Source of the DNA: Clostridium sp. C2-6-12
GTDB lineage: Bacteria > Bacillota > Clostridia > Clostridiales > Clostridiaceae
NCBI RefSeq assembly: GCF_009928485.1
Contig: NZ_JAABNP010000031.1
Span: forward strand, 1 to 64,000
DNA length: 64,000 nucleotides
Reading direction: 5' to 3'
Shown here one piece after another: positions 25,064 through 33,399 of the stretch (the first letter of the stretch is position 1; each line of letters begins with the position of its first letter). The notes under the pieces were generated by a model. It had not been told where the DNA came from and ran no database searches. It saw only the letters and a program-made list of their open reading frames with translations. A program made the position numbers and the translations under genes.

Positions 25064-25187
25064 GCTACTAATTTATTAAATAATTTAAAATATGTGTATT
25101 GGTAATCTTAAATAATACCAACAGGAAATTACATAAGCACATACGTATAGTTATTTATTAATTTATCTATTGAAAGGAAGTAAATAT

Positions 25188-25955
25188 ATGGGGAGATATA
25201 AAGAACAAAGGGATTTTTTAAAGTCTAATTTTAATGAATTCAAAAACATAAAGACAGATAAGATGAAAGGGATAGCACAACCTGATATAATAAAGCCTTA
25301 TGAATCATCAAGTTTAATCATTGAACTTCCAAAGTTTAATAAAGATTTTGTGAAAAAGGAAAATATTTATGATTGTATAAATGATAGGAGAAGTACAAGA
25401 TTTTATTCTGAAGAAGCTATGAGTATAGAAGAATTATCATATTTATTATGGGCAACTCAAGGCATCACTGAAATTAATAGTAATGGGCTTATGTATAGGA
25501 AAGTTCCATGTAGTGGTGCTACTCATTCTTTTGAAACATATTTATTTATTATGAATGTTAATGGAATAAATAAGGGGATATATAGATATGAGCCTTTAGG
25601 ACATAAGCTTATATTTATAAATAAAGTTGATGGTATAGATGAAAAAGTAGATGAATTGACTTTAGATCAGCCTTTTGTACCTAATTTTGCAAAGAAGGCT
25701 GCAGTTACATTTGCATGGAGCACTACACCTTATCGTGCTGAGTGGAAATTTGATATTACGGCTCATAAAAAAATCTTAATTGATGTTGGGCATGTATGTC
25801 AAAACCTATATTTAGCAGGGGAATCTATTGAGGTTGGAACTTGTGCAATTGGGATATATGATCAAAAAATGATAGATGAACTGTTAGGACTTGATGGAGA
25901 TGAGGAATTTGTAATCTATCTTGCTGCAGTTGGTAAGAAAAAACAAGATGTATAG
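25188..25955 (+). CDS. SagB-type nitroreductase-family dehydrogenase
   Basis: 255 residues. The N-terminal MGRYKEQRDFLKSNFNEFKN is the family's helical lead, followed by CINDRRSTRFYSEEAMS (FMN phosphate site), LLWATQGIT, YRKVPCSGATHSFETYL, IGVGHVCQNLYLAGE and TCAIGIYDQ. The start at 25188 follows GAAAGGAAG. SagB-like oxidoreductases use FMN; stand-alone versions like this have no known azoline substrate. A 14-base CRP/FNR-like operator lies upstream. A truncated second copy of its first 21 codons sits at 28364. Confidence 0.82.
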   Translation: MGRYKEQRDFLKSNFNEFKNIKTDKMKGIAQPDIIKPYESSSLIIELPKFNKDFVKKENIYDCINDRRSTRFYSEEAMSIEELSYLLWATQGITEINSNGLMYRKVPCSGATHSFETYLFIMNVNGINKGIYRYEPLGHKLIFINKVDGIDEKVDELTLDQPFVPNFAKKAAVTFAWSTTPYRAEWKFDITAHKKILIDVGHVCQNLYLAGESIEVGTCAIGIYDQKMIDELLGLDGDEEFVIYLAAVGKKKQDV

Positions 25956-26025
25956 GAAGTTAAAATAATTTTTTATAATAAAAAAGTTACTAAAGATAGC
26001 AGTTTTTATTAATAATTTAAAGTAC

Positions 26026-26127
26026 GTAACCGTTGTTACAGATTATATCAGAGCATTTTAGTAATATACAAACAGAGCAAATAACTCATATAAATAATAA
26101 AAAAATAAATTTAGTAACAGTTGTTAC
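26026..26127. promoter_or_regulatory. Two HcpR-like operators in front of hcp
   Basis: GTAACCGTTGTTAC (26026-26039) and GTAACAGTTGTTAC (26114-26127) share the form GTAAC-N4-GTTAC and 13 of 14 bases, 88 bases centre to centre. This matches the clostridial operator described for HcpR, the CRP/FNR-family activator of hybrid-cluster-protein genes. A near copy (GTAACACTTGGTAC) is at 28667 ahead of flavodoxin. Confidence 0.7.
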
Positions 26128-26231
26128 ATTAAAAATATGAGTAATATAGTAAACTTAATCTTGTTTGAGAGAACGAATTAATAAAGTTAATAATTATTTA
26201 ATAATAAATGAAAATATTAGGAGGGCATAAT

Positions 26232-27935
26232 ATGTCAATGTTTTGTTATCAATGTCAAGAAACAGCTGGGTGCAAAGGCTGTACTAAAGTAGGGGTTTGC
26301 GGTAAAGATGAATATGTAGCAAAGGCTCAAGACTTATTAATATATGTAACTAAAGGACTAGCTATAGTTAGCAATGAAGGTAGAAAAGTTGGAGTTACTG
26401 ACAGCAAGGTTGATAAATTTATAGTTGAAAACTTATTTACAACAATCACTAATGCTAATTTTGATAGAGATTCTATTTTAGATAGAGTAAAAGAAACTTT
26501 AACAATCAGAGAACAATTAAAAGCTAAAGTTATTAAAGCTGGTGGCGTTGTTGGAGAAGTAAAAGTTACTGGTGGTTTCTTCAAGAAGATCTTTGGAATG
26601 CAAACTACAGAAATGATTATGCCAGAAGCAGCTACTTGGACAGCTGACAACACAATAGAATTTGATGCAAAGGCTGAAAAAGTTGGAGTTCTTGCAACTG
26701 AAAATGAAGATATTAGAAGCTTAAGAGAGCTTATTACTTATGGATTAAAGGGATTATCTGCTTACATGAAGCATGCTATGAACTTAAAATATAACAATGA
26801 AGAAGTTCATGGATTCATGGCAAAAGCTTTGGCTGCAACAATTGATGATACTTTAACAGTTGATGATTATGTAGGATTAGCATTAGAAGCTGGTCAGTTT
26901 GGTGTAGATGGTATGGCATTACTTGATAAAGCTAATACTGAAAGCTATGGACACCCAGAAATAACATCTGTTGACATTGGTGTTAGAACTAATCCAGGAA
27001 TATTAATTTCAGGACATGATTTAAGAGATTTAGAAATGTTACTTGCACAAACAGAAGGAACAGGAGTAGATGTTTATACTCATGGTGAAATGCTTGCAGG
27101 ACAATATTACCCTAAATTCAAGAAATACAGTCACTTTGCAGGAAACTATGGTAACGCATGGTGGAAGCAAAAAGAAGAATTTGAACAATTCAATGGACCA
27201 ATCCTTATGACTACTAACTGTATAGTTATTCCAAAGGATTCTTACAAAGATAGATTATTTACAACAGGTGCTACAGGAATGCCAGGATGTGCTCATATAG
27301 AAGCTAAGGCTGATGGTACAAAAGACTTTTCTAAGGTTATAGAAATGGCTAAAAAATGTAAAGCGCCTACTGAAATAGAAGTTGGACAAATTGTTGGTGG
27401 ATTTGCACATAATCAAGTTTTAGCTTTAGCTGATAAAGTTGTAGATGCAGTTAAAACTGGTGCAATAAAGAGATTCTTTGTAATGGCAGGTTGTGACGGT
27501 AGAGCTAAATCAAGAGATTATTATGCAGAATTTGCACAAAAGTTACCACAAGATACAGTTATCTTAACTGCAGGATGTGCTAAATATAAATACAACAAAT
27601 TAAACTTAGGTGATATTGGTGGAATTCCAAGAGTATTAGATGCAGGACAATGTAATGATTCATATTCATTAGTTGTTATAGCATTAAAACTTCAAGAAGT
27701 ATTTGGTTTAAGTAATGTAAATGAATTACCTATTTCATACAACATAGCTTGGTATGAACAAAAAGCTGTAATAGTATTATTATCATTATTACACTTAGGA
27801 GTTAAGAACATTCACTTAGGACCAACACTTCCAGCTTTCCTTTCACCAAATGTAGCTAATGTTTTAGTTGAAAACTTTGGTATTGGTGGAATCACTAATG
27901 TTGAAGATGACATGAAGATGTTTATGGAAGCTTAA
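26232..27935 (+). CDS. hcp: Hybrid cluster protein / hydroxylamine reductase
   Basis: 567 residues. The N-terminal Cys motif [15 protein letters not shown] with a further Cys23 binds the [4Fe-4S] cluster of the clostridial class. Hybrid-cluster ligands lie in [33 protein letters not shown] and [10 protein letters not shown], which together with the C-terminal Glu are all present. Hcp reduces hydroxylamine and nitric oxide and protects anaerobes from nitrosative stress. It starts at ATG 26232 behind AGGAGGG. It is controlled by the two GTAAC-N4-GTTAC boxes upstream and ends at a hairpin terminator. Confidence 0.95.
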   Translation: MSMFCYQCQETAGCKGCTKVGVCGKDEYVAKAQDLLIYVTKGLAIVSNEGRKVGVTDSKVDKFIVENLFTTITNANFDRDSILDRVKETLTIREQLKAKVIKAGGVVGEVKVTGGFFKKIFGMQTTEMIMPEAATWTADNTIEFDAKAEKVGVLATENEDIRSLRELITYGLKGLSAYMKHAMNLKYNNEEVHGFMAKALAATIDDTLTVDDYVGLALEAGQFGVDGMALLDKANTESYGHPEITSVDIGVRTNPGILISGHDLRDLEMLLAQTEGTGVDVYTHGEMLAGQYYPKFKKYSHFAGNYGNAWWKQKEEFEQFNGPILMTTNCIVIPKDSYKDRLFTTGATGMPGCAHIEAKADGTKDFSKVIEMAKKCKAPTEIEVGQIVGGFAHNQVLALADKVVDAVKTGAIKRFFVMAGCDGRAKSRDYYAEFAQKLPQDTVILTAGCAKYKYNKLNLGDIGGIPRVLDAGQCNDSYSLVVIALKLQEVFGLSNVNELPISYNIAWYEQKAVIVLLSLLHLGVKNIHLGPTLPAFLSPNVANVLVENFGIGGITNVEDDMKMFMEA

Positions 27936-28027
27936 AAAATAGTATTATTACATTATAATAACAAACTATTAAATATATAGATAAGAATGTACCCTATTTG
28001 TAATCTACAATATAATTTACAATATAG

Positions 28028-28063
28028 AATCCTAGCTGCGAAATCGTAGCTAGGATTTATTTT
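28028..28063 (+). terminator. Hairpin terminator of hcp
   Basis: ATCCTAGCTGCG / CGTAGCTAGGAT around an AAAT loop, then TTATTTTC. Confidence 0.85.
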
Positions 28064-28134
28064 CATAATTAAAATAAATTTTCAGTGGTATTTGATTTCA
28101 ATAACATCTTATTTTAAGAGGAAGTTTAGAATAA

Positions 28135-28218
28135 AGTCAGAAGTTAAATAAAAAAACAATTGAAGATGTATCAAAGGTTAAAGGATTAAACTTAGAAGAA
28201 ATATTAGAAGCATTATAA
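28135..28218 (+). pseudogene. C-terminal remnant of a hybrid-cluster-associated redox-disulfide (DUF1858-like) protein
   Basis: A frame bounded by TAA on the 5' side reads KKTIEDVSKVKGLNLEEILEAL and stop, which resembles the last third of the small DUF1858/TIGR03980 proteins that often neighbour hcp. The part with the redox CxxC is gone. Its position directly behind hcp fits. A 26-base direct repeat overlaps its first codons. Confidence 0.5.
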
Positions 28219-28237
28219 AGTAAGTAATTTAGATAAA

Positions 28238-28284
28238 ATTATTGCCTGCTATAGTTAATTGATATAGCAGGCAATAATTTTTTT
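28238..28284 (+). terminator. Hairpin terminator
   Basis: ATTGCCTGCTATA / TATAGCAGGCAAT, then AATTTTTTTG, closing the DUF1858 remnant. Confidence 0.88.
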
Positions 28285-28363
28285 GTGGAATTTTATGCTA
28301 TTTAGTTACAGTAACTGGTTATTTCTTAATTGTGCCTTAGTGGATATAAAGGAGAGAAATACT

Positions 28364-28429
28364 ATGGGAAGATATGAAGAGAAGAAAAATTTATTGAAGT
28401 CTACATTTGATGTATTTAAAAATATATAA
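28364..28429 (+). pseudogene. 5' stub of a second SagB-type nitroreductase
   Basis: GGAGAG and ATG open MGRYEEKKNLLKSTFDVFKN, which matches the first 20 residues of the intact protein at 25188 (MGRYKEQRDFLKSNFNEFKN). The frame then ends in TAA, reads ACTGATAAG (the Thr-Asp-Lys that follows in the parent), and disappears. It is a truncated duplicate, not a functional gene. Confidence 0.8.
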
Positions 28430-28441
28430 ACTGATAAGTAG

Positions 28442-28591
28442 CTAATTTTTTCCCTTCCAGCATCTATTGCAAGTTAAGCAGCAGCGGGTAGCATAGTTTG
28501 GACAATGAGGACTGCTTTTTTCATTAACTAAATCAGCATTATTGTAAGTGATTTTTTTTACCCATTTTATTATGCATTTTTTAATCTTCAA
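28442..28591 (-). CDS. Cysteine-rich 49-residue protein
   Basis: On the minus strand AAGGAAGGTGA precedes a TTG start. The product begins LKIKKCIIKWVKKI and ends SPHCPNYATRCC, then LTCNRCWKGKN, with five clustered cysteines (C30, C37, C38, C41, C44) in the last 20 residues and a basic N-terminus. Spacing suggests a zinc or iron-sulfur site. I do not recognise the family. It lies opposite the nitroreductase stub, near hcp and flavodoxin. The strong ribosome site and dense Cys pattern argue that it is real. Confidence 0.5.
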   Translation of the reverse strand: MKIKKCIIKWVKKITYNNADLVNEKSSPHCPNYATRCCLTCNRCWKGKN

Positions 28592-28666
28592 AAAAGTCAC
28601 CTTCCTTATATAATAGACTAAAGATTTTAATATACAATATTGTAGCTTTTAAAATTATTTAAGTCT

Positions 28667-28715
28667 GTAACACTTGGTACATAAAGTAATAATATTAGAG
28701 TTTGATTCAAATCAC
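28667..28715. promoter_or_regulatory. Operators ahead of flavodoxin
   Basis: GTAACACTTGGTAC (28667-28680) is one base from the hcp-type GTAAC-N4-GTTAC box, and TTGATTCAAATCAC (28702-28715) is one base from the GTGA-N6-TCAC palindrome seen at 25050 and 31614. Both stand 90-140 bases before the flavodoxin start, suggesting dual control with hcp and the reductase genes. Confidence 0.5.
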
Positions 28716-28806
28716 ATTTTTTATAAACGAATAAAGTTATAATAATGTCAGAAGTTAAATAAAAAAACAATTTAGAAATAAATATTACAATTTAGGAGGT
28801 TTTAAT

Positions 28807-29223
28807 ATGAAAATAATATATTTTAGTCAAACAGGAAATACAGAAAAAATGGCAAACTTAATTCTTGAAGGAATCCAATCAGAGGGTAAGTCAGCTGAAT
28901 TAGTTGAAGTTTCAAATGCAACACTTGAAGAGATAAATAATGAAGAAATACTTATTTTAGGATGCTCAGCTTATGGATCAGAAGAATTAGATGAAAGTGA
29001 AATGGAACCTTTTGTCAAATCATTAGAAGGAAATATTCAAGGAAAGAAAGTTGCTCTTTTTGGCTCATGGGGATGGGGCAATGGTGAATGGATGACAGAA
29101 TGGGAAAAGAGGATGGAGTTATATGGGGCTGTATTAATAAGTGAAGGCTTAACAGTTCAGGAATCTCCAGAAGGTGATGATGAAGACAGATGCAGAGATT
29201 TTGGAAAATTAATAGCAAAATAA
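28807..29223 (+). CDS. Flavodoxin
   Basis: A 138-residue short-chain flavodoxin. The FMN phosphate loop is SQTGNTEKMA (residues 7-16), the first isoalloxazine loop CSAYGSEELDESEME, and the second GSWGWGNGEWM, with the terminal DRCRDFGKLIAK. It is a soluble one-electron carrier replacing ferredoxin, here a plausible donor for Hcp or the siroheme reductase behind it. Ribosome site AGGAGG. Preceded by two candidate operators, followed by a terminator. Confidence 0.92.
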   Translation: MKIIYFSQTGNTEKMANLILEGIQSEGKSAELVEVSNATLEEINNEEILILGCSAYGSEELDESEMEPFVKSLEGNIQGKKVALFGSWGWGNGEWMTEWEKRMELYGAVLISEGLTVQESPEGDDEDRCRDFGKLIAK

Positions 29224-29272
29224 TTTATAGATTTTAAGCCTAGAATACTTTTGGTATCTATAGAGAGGAATT

Positions 29273-29301
29273 AAAAAAACGTGGTGAATCCACGTTTTTT
29301 T
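29273..29301. terminator. Bidirectional hairpin terminator
   Basis: AAAAAAACGTGG / CCACGTTTTTTT with a 5-base loop between flavodoxin and the converging reductase gene. Confidence 0.9.
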
Positions 29302-29376
29302 AATTACAATGTTTGTTTTGTTAATTCAATTGTTTATCGAGAACTCTATTATAGAATAAAAACTTTTCTTTCATTT

Positions 29377-30966
29377 CTATATATTTTTCTTAATTTCATC
29401 AATTCCTATTCTGCTAACAAATTGGTTAAAGATCTCATTTTCTAATTTATTATTTTTAAAGAAAAGCACTATCTTTTCAATAACTAAGTGCACTTCATTT
29501 GATTTTACACGTAAGTTGAGATTTTCAGCAAACTTTCCAGTGCTATTTAATGTACCCCCAAGCCATATTGTGAAGGCTTCGTCACAGCTAGTTTCAGTTT
29601 TTATTAATGCGCCTTGCAGGCTGATATCAGCTATATGTTTTTGACCGCAAGAGTTAGGGCAGCCAGTAAAGTGGATACGAATTGGTGTATTTAACTTAAT
29701 TTTAGAATCAAGATATTCAATAACTTTTTTGGCTCTCACCTTAGTTTCAACAATAGCTAAGTTACAAAATTCTTTTCCAGTACAAGAAACGGTGTACCCA
29801 ATAAAAGTTTCTGGAGCAGGAGATAAGTGCTTAAATACATCTTTTTCTAATAAATAAGGAACATCAGTATGGTTTATACCAGTTACGATTAAATTTTGCG
29901 ATAAGGTAGTTCTTATTTTATTATCCCCATACTTTTCTGAAATGTCTGAAAGTTCAAAAAGTTCATCACTAGTTATTTCGCCTAGAGGAAGATTTAACCC
30001 AATATAATTTTTGCTACTTTGTTTCTGTGCATGTACTCCAAAGTAATAAGCTCCATTCCAGGTAGCTAGCTTATCATCTCCACTAGTTGGCATATCTCCA
30101 ATAAGTTCTATTAATTTGTCCTTAAATTTTTCTGCACCCCAATCTGCTACTAGGAATTTTAAGCGGGCACGAGTACGTTTTTCTCTATATCCATAATCTC
30201 TAAATATAGTACATACACCTATTGCAACTTTAAGGACATCTTCAGGCTTTACAAATATATCAAGTCTTTGTGCTAAATGAGGGGTAGCAGAAAGTCCTCC
30301 TCCAACCCATACGTGAAAGCCAATTACTTCATTTTCATCAATATTTTTTATTGCAGGAGTAAAAGCAAGATCATTAATTTGTGCATGTGCTGCATTATGT
30401 ATGCTAGCAGATATTGATATTTTAAATTTTCTAGGTAAATTAGAAAAATCTTTGTTTAATAAAAAGAAATTATTAACTTCTTCAACAATTTCAGTTGTAT
30501 CCATAAGTTCATCTTTATCGATTCCAGCAAGTGGATTACCAACTATTGTTCTAGGGCAGTCACCACAAGCTTCAAATGAACTTAAATCACAAGCTTCAAG
30601 TCTTTTGAAAATAGCAGGTAAATCTTCAACTTGGATCCAATGAAATTGAATAGCCCCTCTTGTTGTAACATTTGCAATTCCATGCCCATAATCTTTAGCA
30701 ATGCCTGCTAGAACTTTTGCTTGATTGGAATTCATTATTCCAGAATTAATACGTACTCTCATCATAAAATATCCGTTTTTTGGCTTTTGTTCATAAACTC
30801 CAGCCCATTTAAATCTATTCATATCTTCAGGCGTTATGGAAGCATAACCTTCCCTAGAATATTTTTCAACTATAGTTTGAATTACATCTAAACCATCTTT
30901 TTCAAGTTTTATATGTTCGACTTCATTTAGTTTTTCATCTTTAGACCAAAGCACTTCATAAGACAT
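29377..30966 (-). CDS. Ferredoxin-type nitrite/sulfite reductase (siroheme, [4Fe-4S])
   Basis: 529 residues with duplicated ferredoxin-like domains (NGYFMMRVRINSG; YIGLNLPLGEI) and siroheme-binding domains (GNPLAGID; RLKFLV). The cluster ligands are Cys395 and Cys401 (SCTGKEFC) and Cys436 and Cys440 (GCPNSC). The family makes a six-electron reduction of nitrite to ammonia or sulfite to sulfide in the cytosol; the two cannot be told apart by eye. Co-occurrence with Hcp and nitroreductases favours nitrite, while the cysteine genes nearby favour sulfite. It is co-transcribed with the flavin reductase gene, 17 bases upstream. Confidence 0.88.
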   Translation of the reverse strand: MSYEVLWSKDEKLNEVEHIKLEKDGLDVIQTIVEKYSREGYASITPEDMNRFKWAGVYEQKPKNGYFMMRVRINSGIMNSNQAKVLAGIAKDYGHGIANVTTRGAIQFHWIQVEDLPAIFKRLEACDLSSFEACGDCPRTIVGNPLAGIDKDELMDTTEIVEEVNNFFLLNKDFSNLPRKFKISISASIHNAAHAQINDLAFTPAIKNIDENEVIGFHVWVGGGLSATPHLAQRLDIFVKPEDVLKVAIGVCTIFRDYGYREKRTRARLKFLVADWGAEKFKDKLIELIGDMPTSGDDKLATWNGAYYFGVHAQKQSSKNYIGLNLPLGEITSDELFELSDISEKYGDNKIRTTLSQNLIVTGINHTDVPYLLEKDVFKHLSPAPETFIGYTVSCTGKEFCNLAIVETKVRAKKVIEYLDSKIKLNTPIRIHFTGCPNSCGQKHIADISLQGALIKTETSCDEAFTIWLGGTLNSTGKFAENLNLRVKSNEVHLVIEKIVLFFKNNKLENEIFNQFVSRIGIDEIKKNI

Positions 30967-30983
30967 ATTATGTTCTCCTTATC

Positions 30984-31529
30984 TTATTGTTCTGTTTTCA
31001 TGTATCTGTATCCACGATTTACACCATCACCGATATATAGAATTTCATCAAATTTTACAAGATTAATTCTATCTTTATCATCTAAATATTCTTTTGAAAT
31101 AAGTCTGCCCTTAATAGTAGCTAAAATATTAGTTATACCTGCATAGGAATCTCTTTCTATCACTTCAGTTAAGGTACATTCAATTGAAATAGGACATTCT
31201 TCTATAATAGGAGCATTTATAACTTTAGATTTAACAGGTTTTAATTTCACACTATCAAACTTTTGGCACTTGTAGCCAGAATGAGCTCCACAAAAATCTA
31301 CTTCAGATACAAGGGAACTTTCTGGTATATTAATTACAAAATCTTTAACCTCTTTTAGTTGATTAATTGCATATCCCTTACTGCTAAAACCTAAAACTAC
31401 CATGTCCTTAAGTGTATAAGATGACGAAAGGGTAGTTACGTTTGGAACTCCATTTTTATCATAAAAACTCACAAGAATTATAGGGAATCCATAATAAAGT
31501 TTTTCATAGTTAACATTTATTTTTTCCAT
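30984..31529 (-). CDS. Flavin-reductase-like FMN protein
   Basis: 181 residues of the flavin-reductase/flavoredoxin fold: PIILVSFYDKNGVPNVTTLS near the N-terminus, FVINIPESSLVSEVDFCGAHSG (a segment typical for clostridial members with a conserved Cys), and YLYIGDG-like ILYIGDGVNRGYRY at the end. Such proteins hold FMN and pass electrons. As first gene of the operon with the siroheme reductase it may supply electrons to it (inference). A GTGA-N6-TCAC operator is 85 bases upstream. Confidence 0.82.
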   Translation of the reverse strand: MEKINVNYEKLYYGFPIILVSFYDKNGVPNVTTLSSSYTLKDMVVLGFSSKGYAINQLKEVKDFVINIPESSLVSEVDFCGAHSGYKCQKFDSVKLKPVKSKVINAPIIEECPISIECTLTEVIERDSYAGITNILATIKGRLISKEYLDDKDRINLVKFDEILYIGDGVNRGYRYMKTEQ

Positions 31530-31613
31530 TTAATAGGCCTCCTAAAAATTATATTTTTAAGTTAAGTAATTTACTCAACTATATAATTTTAATATATAAA
31601 TAGTTTTAGTGCC

Positions 31614-31627
31614 GTGACATAGATCAC
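31614..31627. promoter_or_regulatory. CRP/FNR-type operator
   Basis: GTGACATAGATCAC, a GTGA-N6-TCAC palindrome, lies upstream of the flavin reductase/siroheme reductase operon. It is the third such site in 6.6 kb. Confidence 0.6.
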
Positions 31628-31900
31628 TTATATATTAAATCAAGGGCTTGTCTAAAATCTAAAAATAAAATCTTCAATACCTATAGTTGAATTTTTAAGA
31701 TAATCGATTAATGAATTTTCAGACTTGATCTGTGGAATGAAAAATAGGTGAATTTGATGTATCTAGTTTAGTGAAAAATTACAGAGCTATAGAAATTATT
31801 TTAAAGACAATAAGCATTTTAATTGTTAATGTTTATTGTCTTTATCTTTTATTAAAATCAACATGATATTTATTAGAAAGCCATATTTATGATTTTATTC
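31628..31900. other. Intergenic region with one hairpin
   Basis: No gene seen. An imperfect stem AAAGACAATAAGCATT / AATGTTTATTGTCTTT at 31802-31843 with a T-rich tail is the likely terminator for the minus-strand staygreen gene or for transcripts from the left. Confidence 0.5.
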
Positions 31901-32353
31901 TTAATTAATAGAATAATCTGAAAAAGTCCCCCAATTTTCTATTTTATTATATTGATTATCAGTTGAAGAAAAATAAACAATTATAGGTACTGAATCTAGC
32001 TCAGAATGAGCATTAAAAAAATCCTTATCTCCGTATCTTATGGCTTTTAACGCAAGAGGAAGTTCACGTCTAAAAATATAATTTCTCATAGAAGTAACAT
32101 CTGAGCTATAATCTCCACTCACATATAGATAAACATAAAAAATATATTCATCTTGAAGCTTAATCCATTCACCAAGAACTTCATCTCTCATAGCAGTTAT
32201 TTTATCATAAGCATATGTTACTCCAATAGTTAAATAAAGGTCAGCAGTTATATCATTGTGGGTAAGTGTGTAACGCCTTGGGATAATAGGATCAGTAGGA
32301 GTTATGCCAGCTCTTAACTCAACGAATAGTTTTTCTGGTTTTAGTTCGTTCAT
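31901..32353 (-). CDS. Staygreen-family protein
   Basis: 150 residues. The N-terminal KLFVELRAGITPTDPIIPRR, the YTLTHNDITADLYLTIG block and MRDEVLGEW identify the staygreen domain, whose plant members act in chlorophyll breakdown (magnesium removal). The bacterial function in non-photosynthetic clostridia is unknown. It is single-copy, monocistronic, soluble, with a good minus-strand ribosome site (AGAAGTGATT). A dispersed repeat lies between it and the secreted protein behind it. Confidence 0.8.
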   Translation of the reverse strand: MNELKPEKLFVELRAGITPTDPIIPRRYTLTHNDITADLYLTIGVTYAYDKITAMRDEVLGEWIKLQDEYIFYVYLYVSGDYSSDVTSMRNYIFRRELPLALKAIRYGDKDFFNAHSELDSVPIIVYFSSTDNQYNKIENWGTFSDYSIN

Positions 32354-32426
32354 TTAATCACTTCTTCTAATTTCTGATGGTAGTATTATATGATTTCATA
32401 GCTATTGTGTTAAAAATATACATATA

Positions 32427-32545
32427 TAAAAAGAGCAACTATGCACTTATGAGAAGATCAGCTATGCTGTAATACGAAACTTTCCTGCAATTCGGAACTT
32501 TTCACATATAAAAAGAGTGGTTATGCCACAATGCAGAACTTCTCC
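32427..32545 (+). repeat. Dispersed 41-base repeat, two to three degenerate units
   Basis: Units contain TAAAAAGAG, CTATGC-x-x-CAATAC and GGAACTTTTCAC, matching the reverse complement of the tandem units at 50291-50454. The second and third units (32460-32505 and 32503-32545) are clear; the first is partial. Confidence 0.7.
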
Positions 32546-32567
32546 ACAATAAGTAACTTTTTTGCGT

Positions 32568-32879
32568 TTAAGAGAACTCTATTTTAGCAGCACCTATAAC
32601 TATAATTAAATCACTTGAATTAATAGGCTTTAAAATGTATTCAGGAGATGTTGGTTCTAACCTCATTAATTGTTGTATGCTTTGATTATTGTCAACGATA
32701 AGAAGGAGAGATTTACTTGTGGAAGTATTTCTAACTTTATAAGTAATCCCAGGTTGCAGCTTTGCATCTGTTATATTATACATACCTTGAGTCAAACTTT
32801 TAATTTCCCCAACAACATTTGAGGGCAAAGTAAAAAACAAAAATAATATAACTAAAAATGAAGTGAAAAATTTTCTCAT
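32568..32879 (-). CDS. Small secreted protein of unknown function
   Basis: 103 residues from an ATG with AGAAGGTGA in front. A longer in-frame start exists, but it has no such signal. It has a signal peptide (MRKFFTSFLVILFLFFTLPS) then a mature region SLTQGMYNITDAKLQPGITYKV and a C-terminal SDLIIVIGAAKIEF, beta-rich by appearance. I do not recognise a domain. It is probably exported, with no cysteines. A 14-base motif TTAGTTACAGTAAC lies about 90 bases upstream. Confidence 0.65.
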   Translation of the reverse strand: MRKFFTSFLVILFLFFTLPSNVVGEIKSLTQGMYNITDAKLQPGITYKVRNTSTSKSLLLIVDNNQSIQQLMRLEPTSPEYILKPINSSDLIIVIGAAKIEFS

Positions 32880-33078
32880 AATAAAATCACCTTCTAATTC
32901 TTTATACTTTAGTTTAACAACTTTATTATGTGAAATTAAAAAGAATTCATTCATAATTTAAGGTAAATTAGTTACAGTAACCACGAAAAATAACATAAAG
33001 TTAACATTATATGTATTTATATTTATCATTTATTTGAGAGAATTAAATTGTAAATATAATAAAAGGATGGTGTAAACT

Positions 33079-33228
33079 ATGACTCCAAAAGAGCTAACAG
33101 AAAAAACTATTAAGGATATACGCGAAAGACGAAGAAAGGCGGAAAGGGAATTTTTTGCATATAGAAACGAACAAAATGTTAGGAAGATGAGAAATTGGAG
33201 TGTTAGAGTTGGTGGATGTAGATGGTAA
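33079..33228 (+). CDS. Small basic protein (49 residues)
   Basis: AAAGGATGG precedes an ATG opening MTPKELTEKTIKDIRERRRK, then AEREFFAYRN and a terminal VRVGGCRW. It is highly charged and almost entirely helical by composition, which suggests a nucleic-acid- or ribosome-associated peptide. I do not recognise the family. The codon usage and ribosome site are like real genes here, and the minus-strand frame covering it has no start signal. Confidence 0.5.
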   Translation: MTPKELTEKTIKDIRERRRKAEREFFAYRNEQNVRKMRNWSVRVGGCRW

Positions 33229-33399
33229 AAGTAAAAGAAAAAATTATAAAAGAATCTTACAACTAGACTTTTTATTATTTCAAAATAGTTGTGGACATAT
33301 AAAAATATATTCATAATTTATAAATAAGAACTTGCATTTCTCAATCTAGTTTGACTAAATTTATTTAGTAATAATAATTATCGATAGGAGAGATGAGAA

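Larger units (their letters stand above)
28136..28772 (+). repeat. 26-base exact direct repeat pair (28136-28161 and 28747-28772)
   Basis: The two blocks begin GTCAGAAGTTAAATA and are identical over 26 bases, 611 bases apart. The first lies in the DUF1858 remnant and the second just upstream of the flavodoxin ribosome site. They bracket a truncated nitroreductase copy and a Cys-rich ORF, as expected for the edges of a duplication followed by decay. Confidence 0.75.

Noticed and set aside
33030-33314. Minus-strand 94-codon hydrophobic ORF
   Set aside because: It is the antisense of the small basic gene at 33079, which has the ribosome site. The reverse frame is aromatic-rich as expected for the complement of AT-rich coding DNA.
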